Shown here: positions 5,971 through 11,243 of the stretch, piece after piece
Layout: the number at the start of each line of letters is the position of its first letter
How positions within the stretch are numbered: the first letter of the stretch is position 1
Origin: a virus
DNA length: 26,122 bases
Direction: 5' to 3' (one strand)
Virus record (IMG/VR): IMGVR_UViG_3300025327_000143
Coordinates: 1-26,122 of that record
The notes under the pieces: generated by a model
Told to the model about the DNA's origin: nothing
The model's input: the letters and a program-made list of their open reading frames with translations, nothing else
Database searches by the model: none
Made by a program: the position numbers and the translations under genes

Positions 5971-6279
5971 ATGTGTGTTTCCGACGCGCAGCGGCTCCCG
6001 GATGTACACTACTGCGTTGTGAAGGCAGGCCGGTTGCTAGAGCAGTCTCCCGCCCAGAAAGCCAGAGCACAACTCAAACAAAAAGCAGACGCGGATCGTG
6101 TCGCTATGCGCAGTCGCGGTGAGATTCGCGGGTGGCAGCAGATCGACTGCGAGTGCATGCCCGTCTGGCAGTTCATTCCAGGCGGGCGAATGATGCCCGC
6201 GGTATCACCTGGCAGCTATCAGCGGTGGAAGATGCGCAATAGGACTCAGTTACGTTCCTTGGCGCTGAGTGCCGCGTGA
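5971..6279 (+). CDS. Hypothetical protein, 102 aa
   Basis: ATG 5971 preferred over TTG 5959; both have only weak ribosome sites (GTAGGG). The product has a basic helical middle (QKARAQLKQKADADRVAMRS) and a C-terminal part with CECMPVWQFIPGGRM. No family recognised. The stop overlaps the next GTG (GTGA). Confidence 0.55.
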   Translation: MCVSDAQRLPDVHYCVVKAGRLLEQSPAQKARAQLKQKADADRVAMRSRGEIRGWQQIDCECMPVWQFIPGGRMMPAVSPGSYQRWKMRNRTQLRSLALSAA

Positions 6280-6482
6280 GCAAGCCGAGGCGTTTCCGTG
6301 AGGTAAAAGCCGGAAAGTGGACACAGCCCAACCAGCGGTATTACTACATGCAGTGCTGTGATTGCGGGCTAGTTCACAAGACAGAGTTCCGCGTGGTTCA
6401 GGGGCGCGCCCAGCTAAGGGCTTGGCGAGCCAACGGGATGACAGCCCAAGTCAGGCGCAAGCGCCACATCACCGTGCGATGA
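6276..6482 (+). CDS. Conserved small phage protein with CCDCG motif, 68 aa
   Basis: GTG 6276 overlaps the previous stop. The sequence has the order R-E-V-K-x-G-K-W-x-x-P-N-Q-R-Y, then M-Q-C-C-D-C-G-L-V-H and F-R-V-V-x-G-x-x-Q-x-R-A-W-R, a pattern I know from many unannotated small phage proteins of similar length. C27/C28, C30 and H34 may form half a zinc site, and the C-terminus is strongly basic (RRKRHITVR), pointing to nucleic-acid binding. Function undetermined. Confidence 0.75.
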   Translation: MSKPRRFREVKAGKWTQPNQRYYYMQCCDCGLVHKTEFRVVQGRAQLRAWRANGMTAQVRRKRHITVR

Positions 6483-6718
6483 ATCTCCCGCCTGAAGCCC
6501 TCAATGTCCTGGTCAACCTTCGAGCGGCGCTGCTAAGCCCGCCTGAGACTGGAGGCACTGACTCGATGCCTGTAAATGCATCATTTGAGCAGCAGCCGGG
6601 GGAATGCGCATCCGGCCGACAAACACGCATGCGGCACGCCAGAGTCAAGCACCGGGCATTCCAGCAGGGCTGCCGGCGGGGAGACTGGTGGGCGCCGAGA
6701 TGTATCAGGCCGAGTTAG
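6479..6718 (+). CDS. Hypothetical protein, 79 aa, doubtful
   Basis: ATG 6479 overlaps the previous stop (ATGA). An internal ATG at 6566 with GGAGG upstream is an alternative start. The N-terminus (LPPEALNVLVNLRAALLSPP) looks like a real helix; the second half is Arg-rich and low in pattern. Another frame (6576-6773) is also open here, so the true coding frame of 6566-6720 is not settled. Confidence 0.4.
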   Translation: MNLPPEALNVLVNLRAALLSPPETGGTDSMPVNASFEQQPGECASGRQTRMRHARVKHRAFQQGCRRGDWWAPRCIRPS

Positions 6719-6724
6719 TGAGCC

Positions 6725-6949
6725 GTGCAAAGGCTTGAGCACACAGCACCTTGCGGACCAGGGATACACCTGATAGCCTTCACCGCCTGCAAAGCTAAGT
6801 GCCCATCGTGCGGCCGAAGATGCGAGAAGTACTCAGGGCACCGCGACGCCCACCACTGCTGCTTACCACATCTACTCAAGCGCAGGCAGACCGATGGAGA
6901 TAGCTGGAGACGCACCTCGGGGATCACAGCGAGATACGATGGCAACTGA
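6725..6949 (+). CDS. Zinc-ribbon mini-protein, about 74 aa
   Basis: The core CKAKCPSCGRRCEKYSGH followed by HHCCLPH holds C22, C26, C29, C33 and a His/Cys group, a clear zinc-binding pattern. GTG 6725 is the first start; the N-terminal 15 residues are uncertain. The C-terminal part is basic. It overlaps the next frame slightly. The metal site is well supported by spacing, the function is not known. Confidence 0.5.
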   Translation: MQRLEHTAPCGPGIHLIAFTACKAKCPSCGRRCEKYSGHRDAHHCCLPHLLKRRQTDGDSWRRTSGITARYDGN

Positions 6950-7259
6950 CACTAATACCATCGCCGGGCTGCGCGAGAACAAGGCTGCGGTGGTCGAATA
7001 CCTCCGGGGAAGGTCGCAGCTCCCGAGGATTCAGTTTTCCAGTTTGCCAAACCCTATAGGCTGGAAAACTGAAAAACTGGCAAAGGAGCCGTCGTTCGAT
7101 GCCGAGCGGCGGTTCGGTAGTGCATCAGTTTGCCAACCGCACGTGACCGCTCACGTATGTCAAGCGAAATCTGTATTGACACTTCCAGTCTCATCAGCAA
7201 ACCAGGGAAAATGCAGCGCAAATCACGGGAAAGTCCAGTGCAAATGTTTGTCTCGCTGA
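6939..7259 (+). CDS. Hypothetical protein running into repeat DNA, doubtful
   Basis: ATG 6939 follows GAGATAC. Residues 1-30 (TIAGLRENKAAVVEYLRG) look like a normal helical protein start. From about residue 31 the frame passes through the 13-bp inverted repeat and then the iteron-like repeats, giving a Cys/Asn/Gly-rich end (SANQGKCSANHGKVQCKC) that mirrors the DNA repeats. Either a short real gene has lost its proper end here, or the frame is open by chance across control DNA. Confidence 0.35.
   Translation: MATDTNTIAGLRENKAAVVEYLRGRSQLPRIQFSSLPNPIGWKTEKLAKEPSFDAERRFGSASVCQPHVTAHVCQAKSVLTLPVSSANQGKCSANHGKVQCKCLSR
7030..7084 (+). promoter_or_regulatory. 13-bp inverted repeat with nested second pairing
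   Basis: TTCAGTTTTCCAG at 7030-7042 and CTGGAAAACTGAA at 7061-7073 are perfect inverted copies around an 18-base loop. The loop starts with TTTGCCA (7043-7049), which is complementary to TGGCAAA at 7078-7084 just past the stem. CAGTTTGCCAA at 7040 recurs at 7126. It may be a protein-binding site (operator or replication site) or an RNA hairpin. Confidence 0.6.
7141..7156 (+). repeat. 6-bp inverted repeat ACGTGA-ccgc-TCACGT
   Basis: Perfect 6-bp arms around a 4-base centre, shortly after the second CAGTTTGCCAA copy. Size and symmetry fit a dimeric regulator site, but arms this short also arise by chance. Confidence 0.35.
7197..7246 (+). repeat. Iteron-like tandem repeats
   Basis: Two adjacent units, GCAAACCAGGGAAAATGCAGC (7197) and a 22-base unit at 7218 of the form GCAAATCACGGGAAA then GTCCAGT, are followed by a partial third (GCAAATG at 7240). 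A looser copy starts near 7287 (GCAAACGCAGG). Unit length of 21-22 bases equals two helical turns, as for iterons bound by initiator or partition proteins. Confidence 0.45.
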
Positions 7260-7520
7260 TTCTACGGCATTTAGCGCCAGTTTATGAGCAAACGCAGGCG
7301 AATGAACTGCGAAAGTCTGAGGATTGAGCGACAAAGCGCCACAATGCGCCCGAACGCGCGTAGAGGCCCTTCCTGGGCGATATGAGCGATGCAGAGCGGA
7401 TCGTGCTATGGGTACAGCAGGCTTGCAGACTTCGCGCTACGGCCACTGCCAATCAAAAGCAAGCGACCGATAAGATTGTTTATGTAACGTAGATGGCTCA
7501 AAACTAACAAAACAAACGAA
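7260..7520 (+). other. Mostly non-coding gap
   Basis: No convincing gene covers this stretch apart from a possible 36-aa frame at 7382-7492. A frame entering from 7130 ends at 7327 but crosses the repeats and has no good start. Bases 7490-7520 are clearly A-rich (AAACTAACAAAACAAACGAA) compared with the GC-rich surroundings, as often seen next to promoters or start sites. Confidence 0.5.
7382..7492 (+). CDS. Possible 36-aa mini-protein
   Basis: ATG 7382 opens a frame MSDAERIVLWVQQACRLRAT and onward that ends at TAG 7490-7492. It looks like a plausible helix, but the ribosome site is weak (CCTGGGCGAT) and the length gives little statistical support. Confidence 0.25.
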   Translation: MSDAERIVLWVQQACRLRATATANQKQATDKIVYVT

Positions 7521-7667
7521 ATGGACGAGAACGCACGCAATAATCTAGTTGCAAGTAGCTGTAAGCGCAACTCCTGCATAGAGATACAAGGCACAGAGTT
7601 CCGCGATCTGTGCGGTCCAGGCGTGTACATCTACCTAAAAACCGAGAAGGTTCTCAATGCCAAGTAA
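7521..7667 (+). pseudogene. Truncated GIY-YIG nuclease-like fragment
   Basis: ATG 7521 gives 48 residues ending EFRDLCGPGVYIYLKTEKVL then NAK and TAA (7665-7667). GPGVYIYLK-x-x-KVL is the usual first strand pair of GIY-YIG nucleases (as in UvrC), where YVG or YIG should come next. Here that motif is replaced by NAK and a stop. The same frame continues after the stop with LSMSSGTALLGELESM, similar to the MSS-type segment that follows YVG in related proteins. This looks like a nuclease gene lost by mutation; the family call rests on one motif. Confidence 0.4.
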
Positions 7668-7834
7668 CTCTCGATGAGCAGTGGAACGGCCTTGTTGGGA
7701 GAGCTAGAAAGCATGCTTTTTAGTCAGGCCGGGGGTGGACCGACCCCTGCCGGCGCCCATGTGCGTGTGCATCCCCCCTCACATGACACAAAAGATTTCG
7801 TGGTGAAGCCTTTTTCGCTTGACGCTAAGTCCGT

Positions 7835-7850
7835 TACGGTGTACACCGTA
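7835..7850 (+). promoter_or_regulatory. 16-bp perfect palindrome before a start codon
   Basis: TACGGTGTACACCGTA is its own reverse complement and ends four bases before ATG 7855. A -35-like TTGACG lies at 7819-7824 and TACACC at 7842-7847 would be a weak -10 at 17-bp spacing, overlapped by the palindrome. No Shine-Dalgarno sequence precedes the ATG. The layout fits an operator over a promoter, with a possible leaderless message. Confidence 0.55.
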
Positions 7851-7854
7851 GTGC

Positions 7855-8178
7855 ATGGCAATCAGGGAAATCACGGTTGTGGAATGCACGTGCGGGAGAT
7901 GCAGTCATGTTTGGATAGCGCGGTTGAAGCCGCTGCGGTGTGCGCGGTGCAAGAGTCCGTATTGGGACAGCGTGATCGGAACGGTAAAGGAGAGCAAGAT
8001 TACGCAACCTGAGATTCCGACAGAGGCTTCGAGCAACACATTTAGCCTAAATCATCTTATCTCTCACCAACCTCGGCGCGACAGGGCTCAGATGCTGACT
8101 GACCCGACAGAGGCTCACCATCCGCGCTGTCCATGTTTGCAATGCAAGCCGGTGCAACAGAAACCATGCCACAATTGA
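7855..8178 (+). CDS. Zinc-ribbon protein, 107 aa
   Basis: N-terminal zinc ribbon: C11-T-C13-G-R-C16, an aromatic W20, then C29-A-R-C32 with S-P-Y-W-D after the second knuckle. This is the classic shape of short phage and bacterial ribbon proteins starting with MAIRE. The remaining 65 residues are low in pattern but hold another CPCLQC knuckle near the end, so a second metal site is possible. It has no ribosome site but a 16-bp palindrome just upstream. It probably binds nucleic acid or a polymerase; role unknown. Confidence 0.65.
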   Translation: MAIREITVVECTCGRCSHVWIARLKPLRCARCKSPYWDSVIGTVKESKITQPEIPTEASSNTFSLNHLISHQPRRDRAQMLTDPTEAHHPRCPCLQCKPVQQKPCHN

Positions 8179-8408
8179 TGATTGAGCAGCACCAGAAGGT
8201 TGTGGCGACATTCCTTCCGAAACGTTTTGATGATCTCCAGGAATGGGCTAAGCCGCTTATCGGTAAGCGGTTGGAGTTGTATGCTGCATGGCCTATCGAA
8301 GAAGGGCAATTTGCCGCCGAGATGGCATTTATCTCAACTGCCGATCCACCGACGTTTCACGGATGGGTGCCAGAATCCGACCTTGTAGCGGTGGAAGTCA
8401 TTGTCTAG
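8178..8408 (+). CDS. Hypothetical protein, 76 aa
   Basis: Four in-frame ATGs exist (8133, 8142, 8166, 8178). I take 8178 because it overlaps the previous stop (TGATG), though none has a good ribosome site. The protein reads as a compact alpha/beta fold (DDLQEWAKPLIGKRLELYAA, then AEMAFISTADPP and VPESDLVAVEVI). No family recognised. Its end overlaps the next TTG start. Confidence 0.6.
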   Translation: MIEQHQKVVATFLPKRFDDLQEWAKPLIGKRLELYAAWPIEEGQFAAEMAFISTADPPTFHGWVPESDLVAVEVIV

Positions 8409-8859
8409 GACTCCAGGAGCCAGGAACATCGGCACAGCCCGGCAGCGGATTGACGGGATCATTCACGACATGCGGGCCAAGGGCGCCGCAGTAAAGAACG
8501 AAGACATTGGGAACATGGCCAAGGGGATTCTGGTTACCCGCTTGGCGGAGCATGAAAGAATCACGCACAGGGAGCTGGGTCCGCTGTTGACGATGGGCTT
8601 GCAGGCCGGAGGCATAATCGGGCAGCAGCGCGTGGCGGTCGAGCACATGCACAAGCACGCGCATTTGCACGCTCATGCCAATATCGAGATGCCCGAAGTG
8701 GTGCAGATGGCGGTAGCCAACCGTGTAGCGGAGCGATTGCGGGAGCGCCAAGCCAGCAATGAACTGGTGATTGACGGGGAGATAGTCGGGCCGCCGGAGC
8801 TGTGCGCTGTAAACCCGGAGCGGGAGGTACTGGATGCCGTTACCGTACCCCAGGAATAA
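8401..8859 (+). CDS. Probable terminase small subunit, 152 aa
   Basis: Two small genes before the large terminase, in the usual place and size for a small subunit, which recognises phage DNA and loads the packaging motor. TTG 8401 has GGTGGA upstream and overlaps the previous stop. The N-terminal half is basic and helical (ARNIGTARQRIDGIIHDMRA), suited to DNA binding. Residues 82-92 have His at every second position (HMHKHAHLHAH), which is very unusual and may bind metal. The C-terminal helix (VAERLRERQ) precedes an acidic tail. Assignment is by position and build, not by a recognised domain. Confidence 0.55.
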   Translation: MSRTPGARNIGTARQRIDGIIHDMRAKGAAVKNEDIGNMAKGILVTRLAEHERITHRELGPLLTMGLQAGGIIGQQRVAVEHMHKHAHLHAHANIEMPEVVQMAVANRVAERLRERQASNELVIDGEIVGPPELCAVNPEREVLDAVTVPQE

Positions 8860-9001
8860 GGCCAAGATGGGCAAGGTCTTGGGCGAATGGAAGCGCGGGA
8901 AGCTGCATTCCGGCTCGAAGCGCGGCCCTATGGTCAAAAACCGCGCACAGGCTTTGGCTATTGCCTTTTCGGAAGCACGCCGAAAGTCCAAGAAACCCTA
9001 A
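8834..9001 (+). CDS. DUF6496-like basic protein, 55 aa
   Basis: ATG 8834 follows GGGAGGTACTGG. The pattern K-V-L-G-E-W-K-R-G-K-L-H-S-G-S-K-R-G-P, then V-K-N-R-A-Q-A-L-A-I-A-x-S-E-A-R-x-K, is the signature of the DUF6496 group, found in many bacteria and phages and sometimes called DNA-binding. The protein is very basic throughout. It sits exactly between the probable small terminase and the large terminase and overlaps the former by 26 bases, so a role in handling DNA during packaging is a fair guess. The family match is confident, the role is not. Confidence 0.8.
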   Translation: MPLPYPRNKAKMGKVLGEWKRGKLHSGSKRGPMVKNRAQALAIAFSEARRKSKKP

Positions 9002-10555
9002 TTGCCTGCACAGCTAGTTGTCACCACCGATTTGATCCGCGAATCGGAAGCGGAGCTGCGTTCGGAATGTCAGACTGACCTATGGCGGCTGATCCACATT
9101 CTCTACCCGCCCCCAGCATACCAGTGGAGTGAGCGGGTACACCGGCCAATCTGCGACCGGATGTTTATCCGCAAGAATCCAGCCCTGGCCATTGCCGACT
9201 CGCATCCGTGCAAAAAGCGGCTGTGGCTCGATCCGCGCAATCACTTCAAAACCACCATAGACATTGCCGATCTCGTTCAGTGGATTCTCTGCTACCCGGA
9301 CGTGCGCATCCTGATTGCTTCGGGCACCAGGGACAACGCCATCAAGATGCTCAAGGCGGTCAAGGCCCATTTCCAGTACAACGAGTATCTCCGCTACTTC
9401 TTCAAGGAGTTGTGCCCCAACGCCAAGAACGTAGAGGATTTCGGCACGCTGGACGCCTTCACCTGTCCTGGCCGCAAAGATAAGACTTTGCGCGAGCCTA
9501 CCTGTTCGGTTGCTTCGCCCGATTCAACCGTGGCCGGCATGCACTATGAAGTGTTGAAGTTCGACGACCTGGTGAATGAAACCAACTCCCGCACCAAGGA
9601 AGGCATCGCCCAGGTCAACAACTGGTTCAAACTCACGAATCCGCTGCTCGAGCGCGGCGGATACCGCGACGTGATCGGAACTCGTTACGATTACAGTGAT
9701 CTGTACGGGGAAATCCTGGGTGACAGCTTCCAAAAAGATTATTGCCTAGCCGAATTGCACAAGGATTATCTAGTTACCAAGCGGTCGTTTTTCCTGCCGG
9801 ATGGTTCCGTGCTGTTTCCTGAGCGGTACGACCGGGAGTTTTACGAAGCAGAGCGGCGGGAAATGGGTTCCTACAACGCATCTGCACAATACCTAAATGA
9901 GCCGGTGCCGGATTCAAGCGCCTTTTTCCCGCGCGATGTGGTCGAGAAGTCCATGATCTCCCGTGACAAGCTGCCCAAGCAGCGCTCCTATTTCCAGACA
10001 CTCGATCTGGCTGCCAGCCAGTCCGACGACAGCGACAACAACGCTCTGGTTACTTGCTCCGTTGGCTGGCTCAAGGACGCCAAAGAAGCCACGCTGTTTG
10101 TCGAAGATATTTATGCGGGGCACATCCTGCCGGAAACCTTGGTCGAGTATATGTACAAGAAATACGCCAAGTTCAAGCCCGCGCAGATACGCACCGAGGA
10201 AGTTGCGTTTACCGTACTGCTTAGGCCCATTGCGCACTTGATGGCCCCGCGTTTCGGCTTTCATCTGCCGCTGGTGTGGATACCGCGCGACACCAAGCAG
10301 AGCAAGGAAGCCCGCATTGCCGCGTTGCAGCCATTCTTCGAGCGCGGGCAGATCAGGATTGTTGAGGACTGCCCGCACCGGGACGCGCTGTTTAATGAGC
10401 TGGTACGCTTCCCGAAATACAAGCGCCGCGACATTGCCGACGCGCTGGCGGACCACTTGGCATTTCTGGAAATGTACAGTTACGCACCGGAGGAACAGAG
10501 TTTGCCGGAATTGACCAGCCGTTGCGGAAACCCGCGGTTGGGTCTGGTTGCTTGA
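9002..10555 (+). CDS. terL: Terminase large subunit, 517 aa
   Basis: ATP-driven packaging motor and headful nuclease. ATPase part: an unusual Walker A, P78-R-N-H-F-K83-T-T85, and a Walker B at VLKFDD (D188, D189). Nuclease part: acidic residues in TLDLAAS (about D335), EEVAF (about E400) and DIADALADHL (about D477-D480), the RNase H-like arrangement of this family. Length is normal. It starts at TTG 9002 directly after the previous TAA, with only a weak ribosome site, so coupling to the upstream gene is likely. The late genes follow. Confidence 0.93.
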   Translation: MPAQLVVTTDLIRESEAELRSECQTDLWRLIHILYPPPAYQWSERVHRPICDRMFIRKNPALAIADSHPCKKRLWLDPRNHFKTTIDIADLVQWILCYPDVRILIASGTRDNAIKMLKAVKAHFQYNEYLRYFFKELCPNAKNVEDFGTLDAFTCPGRKDKTLREPTCSVASPDSTVAGMHYEVLKFDDLVNETNSRTKEGIAQVNNWFKLTNPLLERGGYRDVIGTRYDYSDLYGEILGDSFQKDYCLAELHKDYLVTKRSFFLPDGSVLFPERYDREFYEAERREMGSYNASAQYLNEPVPDSSAFFPRDVVEKSMISRDKLPKQRSYFQTLDLAASQSDDSDNNALVTCSVGWLKDAKEATLFVEDIYAGHILPETLVEYMYKKYAKFKPAQIRTEEVAFTVLLRPIAHLMAPRFGFHLPLVWIPRDTKQSKEARIAALQPFFERGQIRIVEDCPHRDALFNELVRFPKYKRRDIADALADHLAFLEMYSYAPEEQSLPELTSRCGNPRLGLVA

Positions 10556-10569
10556 AATAGGAGGACAGT

Positions 10570-10893
10570 GTGCATTTGAAAACAGCAAACTACAGCAGCA
10601 GCACCATAAACGAAAATCAAGTGGCCGCAGCGGTCACGGGGTCTAGGCACAAGGTCTATCGCCTGGTATTGCTTAACGGCGCAGCCAGCGCGATGACTGT
10701 CAGCGTCAAAGATGCCGCCAGTGGAACGACGCTGGGCACGTTCGCGCTGCCCTCGAGCATCGGCGGCGGCATTGTGCTGTCGGCAAACACCGATCAAGAA
10801 CCGTGGTTTGAGACAGCGACCAGCGGGGCGCTGATTATCAACCAGTCTGTCGGCACGCTCGTTACCGGCTACGTTCAGTACCTCACAGTCTAA
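10570..10893 (+). CDS. Small virion-type beta protein, 107 aa
   Basis: GTG 10570 with an excellent ATAGGAGGA. The sequence is rich in Thr, Ser, Ala and Gly with alternating strands (YRLVLLNGAASAMTVSV, TTLGTFALPSS, GALIINQSVGTLVTGYVQYL), as in small decoration or neck proteins of tailed phages. There are no enzyme motifs. Its place between terminase and portal genes fits a structural role. Not assigned to a named family. Confidence 0.6.
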   Translation: MHLKTANYSSSTINENQVAAAVTGSRHKVYRLVLLNGAASAMTVSVKDAASGTTLGTFALPSSIGGGIVLSANTDQEPWFETATSGALIINQSVGTLVTGYVQYLTV

Positions 10894-11045
10894 TGTTGGC
10901 TTCTGTGATTCGTTACGCAAACGATGCCGATTGGCCCGATGAAGCAGCGGGGCCGCCGTCCGCCGCATACATCGGGAACAGCAATCCGCACGCCATTTTT
11001 CCAGCTATGGTGCTCATATCACTTCTCTTGTTTCTATCTTTCTAG
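10893..11045 (+). CDS. Small protein with C-terminal membrane segment, 50 aa
   Basis: ATG 10893 overlaps the previous stop (TAATG). A soluble N-terminal half (MLASVIRYANDADWPDEAAG) is followed by a hydrophobic end, IFPAMVLISLLLFLSF, that could span a membrane. The frame stops at 11043-11045. Shortly before this point another frame carries on with its own membrane segment and a zinc ribbon (to 11242) but lacks a usual start codon, so this may be the first half of a frameshifted product. Confidence 0.5.
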   Translation: MLASVIRYANDADWPDEAAGPPSAAYIGNSNPHAIFPAMVLISLLLFLSF

Positions 11046-11242
11046 CCTGCTTCGCGGCTTGCCTGCTGGCGCAGTTTGTTTTCCAGCGCGGCTGGCGCGG
11101 CTTTCGCCGCCTCGGCGTAAAGGCGGGCATTGCTGCGGGCGAAGGCGAGATGCGCTGCAATCACTGTGGCGTGACGCGGCTGGTTAGTCCATGCCGCCAC
11201 GGAAACATCTGCCTGGCATGTTCAAAACTAGGTAAAGACTAG
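10943..11242 (+). CDS. Membrane plus zinc-ribbon frame lacking a start codon
   Basis: Frame open from 10943 to TAG 11240-11242. It encodes LVSIFLACFAACLLAQFVF (membrane segment), then basic RGWRGFRRLG and a zinc ribbon MRCNHCGVTRLVSPCRHG followed by CLAC. No ATG, GTG or TTG precedes the membrane part; the first is the ATG at the ribbon (11153). The frame is -1 relative to the gene at 10893, and a T5 run at 10996-11000 lies where both are open. Read-through by frameshift, an indel, or a short ribbon-only gene are all possible. Confidence 0.45.
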   Translation, partial: SSGAAVRRIHREQQSARHFSSYGAHITSLVSIFLACFAACLLAQFVFQRGWRGFRRLGVKAGIAAGEGEMRCNHCGVTRLVSPCRHGNICLACSKLGKD

Positions 11243-11243
11243 A

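Noticed and set aside
6576-6773. 65-aa frame overlapping the gene at 6479
   Set aside because: No ribosome site, Ser/Gly/Arg-rich shadow-like composition, and it conflicts with both neighbours; kept only as a doubt on the coding frame.
7176-7204. TTGACA as a promoter -35
   Set aside because: No acceptable -10 at 16-18 bases (CAAACC/AAACCA), so the hexamer alone is not enough.
7490-7520. A-rich stretch as a tRNA or ncRNA start
   Set aside because: I could not fold a cloverleaf or find T-loop sequence; it is simply A-rich leader-like DNA.
7674-8012. 112-aa frame beginning MSSGTALLGELESM
   Set aside because: Its second half overlaps the convincing zinc-ribbon gene at 7855 in another frame, and its first part is in frame with the truncated GIY-YIG fragment, so it is more likely the remnant of that gene than a gene of its own.
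10924-11187. 87-aa frame with many Arg, Cys and Pro
   Set aside because: Low-pattern composition typical of an out-of-frame reading, and the two other frames here carry membrane and zinc-ribbon features.
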